In this document: one piece after another, positions 1 to 7,559 of the stretch
Position numbering within the stretch: the first letter of the stretch is position 1
How the letters are laid out: the number at the start of each line of letters is the position of its first letter
Source: Sediminibacillus dalangtanensis
Lineage (GTDB): Bacteria; Bacillota; Bacilli; Bacillales; Amphibacillaceae
Direction of reading: 5' to 3'
Length of the DNA: 64,000 nt
Assembly: GCF_017792025.1 (NCBI RefSeq)
Contig: NZ_CP046956.1
Coordinates: forward strand, 2,914,001-2,978,000
Position numbers and translations under genes: made by a program
The notes under the pieces: model-generated
Database searches by the model: none
The model's input: only the letters and a program-made list of their open reading frames with translations
Told to the model about the DNA's origin: nothing

Positions 1-381
1 GTTTTGAAAAAGAAAGACCTGAAAGATACCGCAGTAGTGGTCACCCGTTATTTCGGGGGAATCAAGCTCGGTGCAGGCGGGTTGATCCGCGCATATTCAA
101 GTACTACCTCTCAGGCATTGGAAACAACCGGCATTGTGAAACGCCAGCTGATGCAAAACTTCCTCGTCACAGCCGACTATGCTTTGCTTGGCAAATTGGA
201 AAACCAGTTGCGGAATTCGCAGTATTTGTTGAAAGACATAGCATACCAGGAAAACGTAGAATTCTCGGTCTATGTCGAAAGTGGACAAGAAGAAGGTTTT
301 ACCGAATGGATGGTGGACTTGACCAGTGACCAGGCCGAAATTAGAGCCGGGGGAAGCTCCTACTTGGAAATCGATGTTTGA
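1..381 (+). CDS. YigZ/YvyE (IMPACT) family protein, C-terminal part
   Basis: This is the 3' part of a UPF0029/IMPACT-family gene; the reading frame is open to the window edge, so the true start lies upstream and the internal TTG at 4 is not a start. The visible 126 residues hold the family signature VTRYFGGIKLGAGGL near the N-terminal side, followed by the small C-terminal domain (DUF1949-like). The bacterial members (YigZ, B. subtilis YvyE) are cytoplasmic; their role is not settled. Family assignment is firm, function is not. It converges on nagB, with about 87 bases between the stops. Confidence 0.85.
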   Translation, partial: VLKKKDLKDTAVVVTRYFGGIKLGAGGLIRAYSSTTSQALETTGIVKRQLMQNFLVTADYALLGKLENQLRNSQYLLKDIAYQENVEFSVYVESGQEEGFTEWMVDLTSDQAEIRAGGSSYLEIDV

Positions 382-436
382 TCGCTTTTTCGACAAAAAG
401 ATTATTTCCCAGGAAATGTTTCAAAGGAAAGAGGAA

Positions 437-470
437 AGGCAATCCTCTGTGATAATTCACCGGATTGCCT
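437..470 (-). terminator. Weak terminator of nagAB
   Basis: Arms AGGCAATCC (437-445) and GGATTGCCT (462-470) form a 9-bp stem that includes the nagB stop codon. On the minus strand it is followed by a pyrimidine-rich run (TTTCCTCTTT), so it reads as a modest intrinsic terminator for nagAB. Confidence 0.5.
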
Positions 471-1200
471 AAACGCTTACCCTGGATAATGCCGCTTTGT
501 CGGCAATGACTTGGACATTGGGATGTGTTTGCAAAATCGATGCCGGAAAGTCCTCCGATACATCTCCGTGAAGCAGTTGATCCAATGCCCGGGCCTTTCT
601 CTCCCCTGATACGAGCAGTACAATCTGCTTACTTTTCATAATGGTGGCAATGCCCATCGTGATTGCTTGCTTCGGTACCTCCTGCTCACTTTCAAAGAAA
701 CGGGCATTTGCTTTTCTGGTTGAAGGTGCCAGATCGACGATATGGGTTTTGGTTGAAAACGGGGTTCCCGGTTCATTGAAACCAATATGGCCGTTCGTCC
801 CAATCCCTAATAATTGCAGGTCGATTTCCTGATGATCCATCAACAGCTGCTCATATTGCTCACATTCGCGCTGCAGGTCCTCTGCCTTTCCGTTCGGCAC
901 GAAAGTCTTTTGTTTATCGATGTCAATGTAGTCGAAAAATTTTTTGTCCATGAAATAACGATAGCTGTTTGGGTCGCTCCCTGACATTCCTACGTATTCA
1001 TCAAGGTTGAAAGATGTCGTATGGCGGAAGGAGACCTTTTCCCTTTGATGTGCCTCTATCAAGCGTTTATAAACGCCCTCGGGTGTCGAACCTGTCGCCA
1101 GTCCCAGCACCGGTTGTTCCAGGCTGTTCACTGTTTCCATGATTAATTGGGCGCCAGCTTCGCTCATCGCCTGGTAATCCTCTACTTGTTTAATTTCCAC
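469..1200 (-). CDS. nagB: Glucosamine-6-phosphate deaminase NagB
   Basis: Cytoplasmic enzyme converting glucosamine-6-phosphate to fructose-6-phosphate and ammonia, the last step that brings GlcNAc into glycolysis. The 243-residue length is normal for the Gram-positive form. Visible signatures are GLATGSTPEGVYK near residue 35, FNLDEYVG (catalytic Asp region) and GIGTNGHIGFNEPG. The start is a GTG with GAGGAGG nine bases upstream, lying inside the end of nagA, so the two genes overlap by 11 bp and are probably translationally coupled. Control should be by NagR through the nagA promoter. Confidence 0.95.
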   Translation of the reverse strand: MEIKQVEDYQAMSEAGAQLIMETVNSLEQPVLGLATGSTPEGVYKRLIEAHQREKVSFRHTTSFNLDEYVGMSGSDPNSYRYFMDKKFFDYIDIDKQKTFVPNGKAEDLQRECEQYEQLLMDHQEIDLQLLGIGTNGHIGFNEPGTPFSTKTHIVDLAPSTRKANARFFESEQEVPKQAITMGIATIMKSKQIVLLVSGERKARALDQLLHGDVSEDFPASILQTHPNVQVIADKAALSRVSV

Positions 1201-2383
1201 TGTTGTTTGCCTCCTCGTATGCCAATTCTCCGCGACAAAACGAATATTTTACCGACACGTCGTCTTCCACCAGCAAAATGTCCGCATCTTTTCCCGGAGC
1301 CAAGCTGCCTTTACGCTCATACATATTGATTTGTTTTGCCGGATTGACCGCCGTCATCGTGATAATGTCCTGCAATGTTGCATCGGTAGTTTCCATCATG
1401 TTTTTCGCACCCTGGTTCATTTTTAAGATCGATCCGGCAAGAGTTCCGTCGCTTAACATCGCCCGATCCTCTGTTACTGTCGCCTCCTGTCCCCCGAGGT
1501 CGTAGGTTCCCGGTTTCAAACACTTCGCCCGGAGTGCGTCGGTAATCAACAGGAGTCGTTCGCTGCCGATGTTCTGGTAAATGAATTCGATCATTTCCGG
1601 GGAAACATGAATTTTATCGGCAATCAGCTCGCTCTTCAGTTCTTCCAGGGTGAGAGCAGCTCCAACCACTCCGATATCCCGATGATGAATCGGCGACATC
1701 GCGTTGCACAGATGGGTCACTTGTTTGACGCCGTGCTCGACCGCTTTGCGCATATCGGCGATCGTTGCTGCGGTATGCCCAGCCGAAACGTTAATGCCCT
1801 GGTTGGCGAGATACCGGGTTAAAGCTCCATCCTCGTCTTTTTCCGGAGCCATGGTGATTGTCTTGATCATGTTACCGGAAATACGCTGCCAATTTTCAAA
1901 TTGTTCGACCTCTGGAGTCAGAATATGCTCCTTCGGCTGGGCACCGGCTTTGCTTTCCTCGATAAACGGTCCTTCCAAGTGGATGCCGATGATTTCAGCT
2001 TGTGCCGGCTTGTTTTGATAAGATGCAACGTTCGCCAGGGCACGGTGGATATTGTCCTTCGATTGGGTAATCGTCGTAGCAAGAAAGCTGGTGGTTCCCT
2101 CTTTCGGAAGGGCTGAAGCCATCGTCTCCAGGGCTTCCGGGGTCGCATCCATGACGTCTGCTCCATTGGCACCATGAATATGGCCGTCGATAAATCCCGG
2201 AACGGCGTTGAGGCCGTTTCCGTCTATGCTGGTTGCTATGGAAATTTTTTTGTTTTTCAGTTGGTTCATGTGGCCGATTTCCGTTATTTTTCCTTGTTCA
2301 GCCACTAAATATCCGTTCTCGATGACTTCCTTTTCCACGAAAACCTTGACATTTTTTATAAGTAACGTGTCTTCGTTCGCCAC
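1190..2383 (-). CDS. nagA: N-acetylglucosamine-6-phosphate deacetylase NagA
   Basis: Metal-dependent amidohydrolase that removes acetate from GlcNAc-6-P to give glucosamine-6-P for NagB. Seen in order: GHIHG metal site near residue 60, GIHLEGPF (metal-binding Glu), GHTAA, THLCNAM, and LITDAL with the catalytic Asp. I start the gene at GTG 2383 (397 aa): it follows AAAGGAAAGAGG at good spacing, and the protein then begins ANEDTLLIKNV as in relatives. An ATG 42 bases upstream has no comparable ribosome site. First gene of nagA-nagB, divergent from nagR. Confidence 0.93.
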   Translation of the reverse strand: MANEDTLLIKNVKVFVEKEVIENGYLVAEQGKITEIGHMNQLKNKKISIATSIDGNGLNAVPGFIDGHIHGANGADVMDATPEALETMASALPKEGTTSFLATTITQSKDNIHRALANVASYQNKPAQAEIIGIHLEGPFIEESKAGAQPKEHILTPEVEQFENWQRISGNMIKTITMAPEKDEDGALTRYLANQGINVSAGHTAATIADMRKAVEHGVKQVTHLCNAMSPIHHRDIGVVGAALTLEELKSELIADKIHVSPEMIEFIYQNIGSERLLLITDALRAKCLKPGTYDLGGQEATVTEDRAMLSDGTLAGSILKMNQGAKNMMETTDATLQDIITMTAVNPAKQINMYERKGSLAPGKDADILLVEDDVSVKYSFCRGELAYEEANNSGN

Positions 2384-2459
2384 TGTCGCTCGCCTCTTTC
2401 CTTTTAATTGCAAAAAAAGCATCATATGGAGTTACTTTTAAGGTATCATAATGAGATAT

Positions 2460-2475
2460 AGTTGTCTATACATTA
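2460..2475. promoter_or_regulatory. NagR (dre) operator between nagA and nagR
   Basis: AGTTGTCTATACATTA matches the NagR/DasR response element (AGTTGTCTATACCAAT, or ATTGGTATAGACAACT read the other way) at 13 of 16 positions. It overlaps the -35 box of nagR on the plus strand and a TAGACA -35-like box pointing to nagA on the minus strand, so one operator can control both directions. A second, near-identical site lies before nagE. Confidence 0.8.
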
Positions 2476-2490
2476 AGATAAGTATATACT
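2462..2490 (+). promoter_or_regulatory. nagR promoter
   Basis: TTGTCT (2462-2467), 17-bp spacer, TATACT (2485-2490). This is a good SigA promoter for nagR with its -35 inside the NagR operator, implying autoregulation. Confidence 0.65.
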
Positions 2491-2569
2491 TAGCCGGAAT
2501 ATTTTGATAAAATTTTTTTTAGTTACGTTAGTTTTCCCTAAACAAGCCAGCTGATGAAAGGAGATGGAT

Positions 2570-3292
2570 ATGGTCGATAAAAATTCGCCGTTACCTATAT
2601 ATTATCAATTGGAAGAAGAAATCAAACAGCTGATTAAAACCGAGCAGCTCAAGCCGGGAGAACTGCTCCCTTCTGAGCGGGAATACGCTGAGAAACACCA
2701 TATCAGCCGGATGACCGTCAGGCAGGCCATCAACAATCTGGCCGCCGAAGGATTATTGTTTCGACAAAAAGGCAAGGGCACCTTCGTTGCCGAGCAAAAA
2801 TTTGAGCAAAATTTACAAGGATTGACCAGTTTTAGTGAGGACATGCGAGCTCGTGGGCTTAAACCCTCCAGTAAACTGGTCAGCTTTGAGGAGATGGAAG
2901 CGGATGAAAAACTGGCTTTTAATCTTGCGGTGGAAATAGGAGCGCCGATTTTTAAAATCGAGCGGGTCCGGATGGCCGATCAAGCGCCGCTGGCTGTCGA
3001 AACCATCTATACCTCGAAGAAAATCGCCGGAAACATGACGAGAGAAGACTTCGCTCCATCTTTCTATGACTATATCGAAAACACCTTGGGATTCACCATC
3101 AAGCATGCCAACCAGGAAATCGAATCGGCGCTTGCCAATGAAAAAGAAATCGAATACCTACAGCTGGATCCAGGCGATCCCGTTTTATTGATCGAACGAC
3201 TTACGTACTTAAGCAACGATGAACCGTTCGAATACGTGAAATCCGCCTATCGCGCAGACAAATACAAATTCAAACTCCACATGCCCCGCTGA
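2570..3292 (+). CDS. nagR: GntR/HutC-family regulator NagR (YvoA-like)
   Basis: Transcriptional repressor of amino-sugar use. The N-terminal winged helix (about residues 8-75, with PLYYQL-like PIYYQLEEEI and SRMTVRQAINNLAAEG) is followed by a UTRA effector domain (about 95-235) that in NagR/DasR senses GlcN-6-P or GlcNAc-6-P. I chose ATG 2570 because AAAGGAG ends six bases before it; the ATG at 2564 directly abuts the ribosome site. 240 aa, the usual size. It is divergent from nagAB, and its operator also occurs before nagE, which together fix the physiological role. Assigned by family and context. Confidence 0.9.
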   Translation: MVDKNSPLPIYYQLEEEIKQLIKTEQLKPGELLPSEREYAEKHHISRMTVRQAINNLAAEGLLFRQKGKGTFVAEQKFEQNLQGLTSFSEDMRARGLKPSSKLVSFEEMEADEKLAFNLAVEIGAPIFKIERVRMADQAPLAVETIYTSKKIAGNMTREDFAPSFYDYIENTLGFTIKHANQEIESALANEKEIEYLQLDPGDPVLLIERLTYLSNDEPFEYVKSAYRADKYKFKLHMPR

Positions 3293-3359
3293 TTTCGAGT
3301 AGAGTATGTTCAACACGCGGATGCGGGACAGCGTGAGGCGGCGGGCGTGAGCGTGAGGC

Positions 3360-3560
3360 GGGGTCAGTCCCCGATGGCTGATTTTAAAGCTAATAGGACG
3401 GATCAAAGCTGTGGTGGGGTCAGGCCCCACCACGGTCTTTTCTTATGTATTATAGTTGAAGAAGCTTGTCACCAGGGGATTCATACCAACCGGGGGACTG
3501 ACCCCAAGGTGTCGTTAAATCACCTATTTTTAGGATTTTATGCTTTTTGGGGTCAGTCCC
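3360..3560. repeat. REP-like GGGG(T)CAGTCCCC cluster, four copies
   Basis: Copies at 3360-3372 (GGGGTCAGTCCCC), 3411-3433 (variant with GGGGTCAGGCCCC inside a longer palindrome), 3493-3505 (reverse orientation, GGGGACTGACCCC) and 3549-3560. The last two face each other 43 bp apart, the inverted-pair arrangement seen at most other clusters. They fill the space between the convergent ends of nagR and nagE, which holds no gene. Confidence 0.85.
3411..3444 (+). terminator. nagR terminator built on a REP-like repeat
   Basis: GTGGTGGGG (3411-3419) pairs with CCCCACCAC (3425-3433) around a 5-base loop, followed by GGTCTTTTCTT. It behaves as a Rho-independent terminator for nagR, and its core is a variant copy of the dispersed repeat. 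Confidence 0.6.
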
Positions 3561-3580
3561 TGAAAACTTCGAGGCACACG

Positions 3581-3616
3581 AAAAAGCCCGGCTGTTTGAG
3601 CTACAACCGGGCTTTG
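3581..3616 (-). terminator. nagE terminator
   Basis: AAAGCCCGG and CCGGGCTTT form a GC-rich stem with a run of T on the minus strand, just after the nagE stop. Confidence 0.8.
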
Positions 3617-3628
3617 TACGTTTCAGCT

Positions 3629-5554
3629 TTAATTTATTTTGACAATATTGGCTTGGTTGACTGTAATGCTTCCGCTTTGAACCAATTTCACTTGATCATT
3701 GTCTTCAAGATTCGTGAAGATGATAGGCGAAATGGCAGAAGATGCATTTTCTTTAATATAGGCAAGATCAACCTGCAGAAGTTTGTCTCCTTTTTTCACT
3801 TGCTGACCTTCTTTTACAAAGACCTCAAAACCTTTGCCTCCAAGCTGCACGGTATCCAGTCCAACATGGACAAGGACTTCATGACCGCTCTCGGCTTTTA
3901 TCCCGACAGCATGCTTGGTCGGAAAAATGTTAATAATTTCACCGTCAACCGGAGCGACAAATAAACCTTTATCCGGCTCGATCGCAAATCCATCGCCCAT
4001 CATTTTCTGGGAGAATACCTCGTCCGGCACTTCGGTGATATCGATTATTTTCCCAGAAGCCGGAGCAACAAAATCATCGCCGCCAAGTTCTCCTAAAGCC
4101 TCTTTGTTATCCTCAGCCTGAGCATTTACTGGCTCTTCTCCTGGAGCTTCCATGTTGTTGTTATCCATCCGCTTCCGCATTGCTTCTGCCAGGAAGTCAA
4201 CGGTAGTTCCGACCACGACGTGTAAATTACGCTTGTTCAGTTTCATGACACCGTTGGCACCTTGGCGTTTCAATGCCTTTTCGTCGACTTCCTCCATGTT
4301 GTTCATTTCCAAACGGAGTCTGGTTGCACAATAATCCAGGTTTTTAATATTTCCCGGACCACCCAGTGCTTGTAAGTAATGATAAGCTTTTGCATCATAA
4401 TTCTTGCCGCCTTTTGAGGCAATGCCGCTCTCGTCAGCGTGTTCTTCGTCCTCGTCCTCACGACCTGGTGTTTTCAAATCAAGCTTGATAATTAACACGT
4501 AGAACACCACAAAATAAATCGCTGCGAAGACCAACCCTTGGATAAACAGAATGATCGGATTTTGTGCTATACCGAAATTCAGGACATAATCGATGAAGCC
4601 GGCCGAAAAGCCAAAGCCATGCCGGACGTCGAGCCATAGAGCAACCATCATTGATATCCCCGTCAATACGGCATGCACTACATACAATAATGGAGACAAA
4701 AACATGAACGAAAATTCAATTGGTTCCGTTACCCCTGTCAGGAAGGCAGTGAATCCGATACTAAATAACATACCGCCAACTGCTGCGCGGCGTGTCTTTT
4801 TAGCCGCAGCATACATTGCAAGACATGCCGCCGGCAGACCGAACATCATGATTGGGAAGAACCCTGCAAGAAAAGTACCTGCTGATGGATCCCCTTTCAA
4901 GAATCGGTTAATTTCTCCTCGAACCGGTTCAGAGGCTCCGTCCGGTACGAACGAACCAAAGTCAAACCATACGAGGGTATTGATCACATGGTGCAAGCCG
5001 ACTGGAATCAAGAGTCGGTTGAAAAAGCCATATGTCCCGACGCCAAGTGCTCCTGCACCAAGCATCCATTCACCCAGACCGTTGATCACTGCTTGGATTG
5101 GCGGCCAGATGATTCCGAAGATACCGGATAATATCACCATAACAATTGCTGTAATAATCGGAACAAACCTTTTTCCGCCAAAAAACGCCAGCCAGTCTGG
5201 CAGCTGGATATTCGAATATCGGTTGTATAGCAGACCCGCTACAATTCCGGCAATAATACCGCCAAACACACCCATATCCAAATCCTCGCCAAAGGATCCG
5301 ACACCGCCTGTCAGTACAAGGAAGGCGACAGCGCCCGACAAAGCAGCCGCGCCGCTTCCATCCCGGGCGAATCCCATTGCGACACCAATCGCGAAAATCA
5401 GTGCCAGGTTATCTAATATCCCGCTTCCTGCCTGGCTGATAAACTGGATATCCAACATGTCGTCGGCACCCAATCTGACCAGTAAAGCAGCCGCAGGAAG
5501 CATAGCGATTGGGAACATTAGTGATTTACCAATCCGCTGTAAAAACGCTAACAT
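3629..5554 (-). CDS. nagE: PTS N-acetylglucosamine transporter EIICBA
   Basis: Membrane permease that imports and phosphorylates GlcNAc (possibly glucosamine too). Order: EIIC membrane domain (about 1-370, with GLHHVINTLVWF and GVTEPIEFSFMF), acidic linker rich in D/E, EIIB with phospho-cysteine in LDYCATRLRL, then a fused EIIA with phospho-histidine in VLVHVGLDTVQLGG. EIIC most resembles E. coli NagE; B. subtilis NagP lacks EIIA, whereas GamP has it. I start at ATG 5554 (641 aa), eight bases after AGGAG and where the protein begins MLAFLQRIGKSLMFPIAMLP. Its promoter carries a NagR operator. Confidence 0.92.
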   Translation of the reverse strand: MLAFLQRIGKSLMFPIAMLPAAALLVRLGADDMLDIQFISQAGSGILDNLALIFAIGVAMGFARDGSGAAALSGAVAFLVLTGGVGSFGEDLDMGVFGGIIAGIVAGLLYNRYSNIQLPDWLAFFGGKRFVPIITAIVMVILSGIFGIIWPPIQAVINGLGEWMLGAGALGVGTYGFFNRLLIPVGLHHVINTLVWFDFGSFVPDGASEPVRGEINRFLKGDPSAGTFLAGFFPIMMFGLPAACLAMYAAAKKTRRAAVGGMLFSIGFTAFLTGVTEPIEFSFMFLSPLLYVVHAVLTGISMMVALWLDVRHGFGFSAGFIDYVLNFGIAQNPIILFIQGLVFAAIYFVVFYVLIIKLDLKTPGREDEDEEHADESGIASKGGKNYDAKAYHYLQALGGPGNIKNLDYCATRLRLEMNNMEEVDEKALKRQGANGVMKLNKRNLHVVVGTTVDFLAEAMRKRMDNNNMEAPGEEPVNAQAEDNKEALGELGGDDFVAPASGKIIDITEVPDEVFSQKMMGDGFAIEPDKGLFVAPVDGEIINIFPTKHAVGIKAESGHEVLVHVGLDTVQLGGKGFEVFVKEGQQVKKGDKLLQVDLAYIKENASSAISPIIFTNLEDNDQVKLVQSGSITVNQANIVKIN

Positions 5555-5576
5555 TTGTTTCACTCCTCTTGCTGTT

Positions 5577-5593
5577 TTTGAAAACGCTGTAGA
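5577..5593. promoter_or_regulatory. Imperfect cre box before nagE
   Basis: TTGAAAACGCTGTAG resembles the CcpA site (WTGNAANCGNWNNCW) with two mismatches at its right end. It lies between the nagE promoter and its start codon, a usual place for CcpA roadblock repression. Weak evidence. Confidence 0.35.
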
Positions 5594-5594
5594 A

Positions 5595-5630
5595 AGTATA
5601 ACATCCATATATATAGATGTCTATACCAAT
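5595..5630 (-). promoter_or_regulatory. nagE promoter with NagR (dre) operator
   Basis: On the minus strand: -35 TAGACA (5618-5623), 17-bp spacer, -10 TATACT (5595-5600). The dre site AGATGTCTATACCAAT (5615-5630) matches the NagR consensus at 15 of 16 positions and covers the -35, so repressor binding would block RNA polymerase. Confidence 0.8.
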
Positions 5631-5639
5631 TTCCCGTAA

Positions 5640-5697
5640 GGGGACAGTCCCTCCTTCAGCAATTTTCGACTAAACTTATTATAGAGGGACTGTCCCC
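5640..5697. repeat. REP-like inverted pair downstream of the RAYT gene
   Basis: GGGGACAGTCCCTC (5640-5653) and its exact reverse complement GAGGGACTGTCCCC (5684-5697) enclose 30 bp. The right arm ends 18 bp from the transposase stop. This is the fully paired (A-type) version of the window's repeat and the tidiest BIME-like unit seen. Confidence 0.85.
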
Positions 5698-5714
5698 AAA
5701 TAAAAACCAAAAAG

Positions 5715-6308
5715 TTATTCATCCTCCGGGATGGGACCTGGAAGTACCGGAGCGAGTGCGGTTACATCCGTTTTTCTGTCGTTGACATACTCATGGTAAT
5801 GAAACCTTCTTGGTTCAAAGAAATAGGACAACAGCTTATTTGGTTCTATTATTCTTTTGTGCATTTCCGGGAACATATATTCATGATAACTGCTCCATCG
5901 GTATTCTTCCGGAATGGCACAGATCTTGGCAGCGCAAGGATTTAGGTGGATATAGCGGGAAACATGAAGGAAATATTGTATAGAGGTGATGTAGTGGGCG
6001 TGAAATCTACCTTGAAAGACGTGTCCGACTAAATCATATTTTTTGTTGAAATAAATGGCGTATTTCATGTGCAGGATTTTCATAAAGGTGCTCGGGGGTT
6101 GATCAGTGACTTCCACGAGAAGATGGATATGGTTAGGCATAAGACAGTAGGCATGTAAAACAAATGGATGTTTCCGTTTTACGGATTGAAGCGTCTCCAA
6201 ATAGCGGTGAAAATCTTCCTCCTCTTTAAACAACGCTTCCTTCCTGTTCCCTCGGGCTGTGATGTGGTAAGTGCCGCCCGGAATCCAGGCCCTCAACAAT
6301 CGCGACAT
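5715..6308 (-). CDS. REP-associated tyrosine transposase (RAYT, Y1/IS200-like)
   Basis: Single-strand DNA transposase of the Y1 (PF01797) superfamily. The HUH metal motif is MPNHIHLLVE (His 60 and 62); the RAYT-type tail ..SRYIHLNPCAAKI follows, with candidate catalytic tyrosines at 112 and 119, then RWSSYHEY. 197 aa from ATG 6308, eight bases after AAAGGGG; a longer frame from an upstream TTG lacks a ribosome site. Unlike IS200 it has no partner or IS ends, but it is flanked by REP-like palindromes at 5640-5697 and 6392-6403, as RAYTs are. Probably a domesticated enzyme that copies these repeats; the activity is inferred. Confidence 0.88.
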   Translation of the reverse strand: MSRLLRAWIPGGTYHITARGNRKEALFKEEEDFHRYLETLQSVKRKHPFVLHAYCLMPNHIHLLVEVTDQPPSTFMKILHMKYAIYFNKKYDLVGHVFQGRFHAHYITSIQYFLHVSRYIHLNPCAAKICAIPEEYRWSSYHEYMFPEMHKRIIEPNKLLSYFFEPRRFHYHEYVNDRKTDVTALAPVLPGPIPEDE

Positions 6309-6391
6309 ACGCATCGCCCCTTTCATTTTATTATTCAAAAAACACTATTCGACAAAGTTTCCCGAATTCCTTTTTTTGGCTCCGGGTATTT

Positions 6392-6403
6392 GGGGTCAGT
6401 CCC
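6392..6403. repeat. REP-like repeat upstream of the RAYT gene
   Basis: GGGGTCAGTCCC, T-type copy 84 bp upstream of the RAYT start, completing the flanking of the transposase on both sides. Confidence 0.8.
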
Positions 6404-6449
6404 TCACTTTGGTAGCGTGGTAGCGTGATAAAGTTAAAAGGCAAAGGAA

Positions 6450-6476
6450 AAAGCGTTGAAAAGAATTCAACGCTTT
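6450..6476 (-). terminator. Terminator of the 48-aa small gene
   Basis: AAAGCGTTGAA (6450-6460) and TTCAACGCTTT (6466-6476) form an 11-bp stem with minus-strand tail TTTTTCCTTT, directly after the small gene's stop. Confidence 0.75.
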
Positions 6477-6486
6477 CATTTTATCA

Positions 6487-6633
6487 TTAGGCATTTTCTG
6501 ATTTCACGACTTGATTCTGGTTCAATTCCCTGATTAAATGCTCAATGAATTCATGGGAATCATTTATTTGAGCGTTCTCTGTTTTATCAATTAATTTAGA
6601 CAATACATTCTTATATAATTCTTGTTCTTTCAT
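6487..6633 (-). CDS. Small hypothetical protein, 48 aa
   Basis: Short frame from ATG 6633, preceded by GAGGTGAAGAA, an excellent ribosome site, and followed within 10 bp by an intrinsic terminator. These two signals support a real gene. The product starts MKEQELYKNVLSKLID and is hydrophilic, mostly helical, with no membrane segment; it contains DSHEFIEHLIRELNQNQ. I do not recognise the family. It lies between the RAYT and the VanZ-like gene. Confidence 0.6.
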   Translation of the reverse strand: MKEQELYKNVLSKLIDKTENAQINDSHEFIEHLIRELNQNQVVKSENA

Positions 6634-6759
6634 TTCTTCACCTCATTTTTCTATCACTCTATCATTTGTATCAAAATCACAGAATCATCTGACAACTCTT
6701 CTTTTTTATCATAGTGTTTTAACTATACCATTTTTTCAGACAAAAAAGCGATAGTTTTT

Positions 6760-7269
6760 TCAAAATTTGACATCTTTTTCAGGCGCTTTCTTGTTTTTAA
6801 CCAGGCAGACTAAATAGATAAGCGAGATTGCTAGTAGTGCTCCACTTGTATCCATCACGACATCGCCTGCATACGGCGTTCGATTTTGAGTAAAGCCCTG
6901 ATGCAGTTCATCTATTCCAGCATATGCAACTGTAAGAAAAAGGGAGATAATCACTCGTTTAATCACTTGGAAATCAGACGTTTTCTTCAAGGCGGTATAA
7001 AAGCATAACAGCAACACAAAGAACACAACCATGTGTGCTCCCTTTCTTATGAAGAATTCTATAAACCCATATACCCCCAAAGACTTAATGCTAATCTCGG
7101 AATGGTGATATGTAAACACTATCCCATCGAGAACGGGAATCAAGAAATCCAAATCAACGAAATTAGACAACAATGGCTTTATATTCTGATCTTGATATGG
7201 CTGGGAAGAGGAATAGAAAATAATTCCCATCCAGCAAATCGGCAATAACCAGTAATTCCATTTTTTCAA
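6760..7269 (-). CDS. VanZ-like family membrane protein
   Basis: Integral membrane protein of the VanZ-like family. It has an early segment YWLLPICWMGIIFYSS, two central hydrophobic segments (MVVFFVLLLCFYTAL and VIISLFLTVAYAGI) with the family motif IDELHQGFTQNRTPYAGDVVMD, and a final segment ALLAISLIYLVCLV. VanZ itself gives slight teicoplanin resistance; the role of the wider family is unknown. The frame opens at an ATG at 7311, but that ATG lies inside a good extended -10 box (TGGTATAATG), so it cannot be in the message. I place the start at TTG 7269, ten bases after AGGAGGAGGGG, giving 169 aa. Confidence 0.8.
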   Translation of the reverse strand: MKKWNYWLLPICWMGIIFYSSSQPYQDQNIKPLLSNFVDLDFLIPVLDGIVFTYHHSEISIKSLGVYGFIEFFIRKGAHMVVFFVLLLCFYTALKKTSDFQVIKRVIISLFLTVAYAGIDELHQGFTQNRTPYAGDVVMDTSGALLAISLIYLVCLVKNKKAPEKDVKF

Positions 7270-7309
7270 ATGCTTTATGCCCCTCCTCCTCTTTACAAAT
7301 CTACCCAGC

Positions 7310-7320
7310 ATTATACCATT
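7310..7320 (-). promoter_or_regulatory. Promoter of the VanZ-like gene (extended -10)
   Basis: Minus-strand TGGTATAAT: TATAAT at 7310-7315 with a TGn extension. The upstream -35 is poor. The first ATG of the frame overlaps this box, which decides for a downstream start. Confidence 0.55.
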
Positions 7321-7342
7321 CCTTTACCGCTCTACCAGAATG

Positions 7343-7482
7343 GGGGTCAGTCCCTACAAATTCTATTAAAATTTTAAAAGGAAGGTTTCCGTGATTCTCT
7401 TCAAACCAAGGGCCACAGGTTTTGTCCGTTGTTAACCAACACTTTACTGATTTAATGCAGTAATTGATTGGGGGACTGACCC
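7343..7482. repeat. REP-like inverted pair between VanZ-like gene and sinR
   Basis: GGGGTCAGTCCC at 7343-7354 and GGGGACTGACCC at 7471-7482, opposite orientations 116 bp apart. The stretch between them has no gene I can support. Confidence 0.8.
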
Positions 7483-7510
7483 TTTAATCCCTTTAATCCG
7501 AAAACGCAAA

Positions 7511-7541
7511 ACACCCGGAAGGGGTGTATCCCTCCGGGTGT
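7511..7541 (-). terminator. sinR terminator
   Basis: ACACCCGG (7511-7518) and CCGGGTGT (7534-7541) with inner AGGG/CCCT pairing; minus-strand tail TTTTGCGTTTT. It lies 19 bp after the sinR stop. Confidence 0.8.
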
Positions 7542-7559
7542 CCGTTTTTGGCTTCCTAT

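Noticed and set aside
3347..3964. 205-codon plus-strand frame
   Set aside because: It starts in the REP-like cluster and runs antisense into nagE; no family resemblance.
4593..5639. Long open frame (348 codons) on the plus strand
   Set aside because: It lies wholly opposite nagE, has no ribosome site, and its proline/serine/isoleucine-rich translation is the mirror of membrane-protein codons.
5715..6308. Transposase considered as a complete IS200/IS605 element
   Set aside because: No IS200-type subterminal hairpins plus TTAT-like ends and no TnpB; sequence features and flanking repeats fit a RAYT instead.
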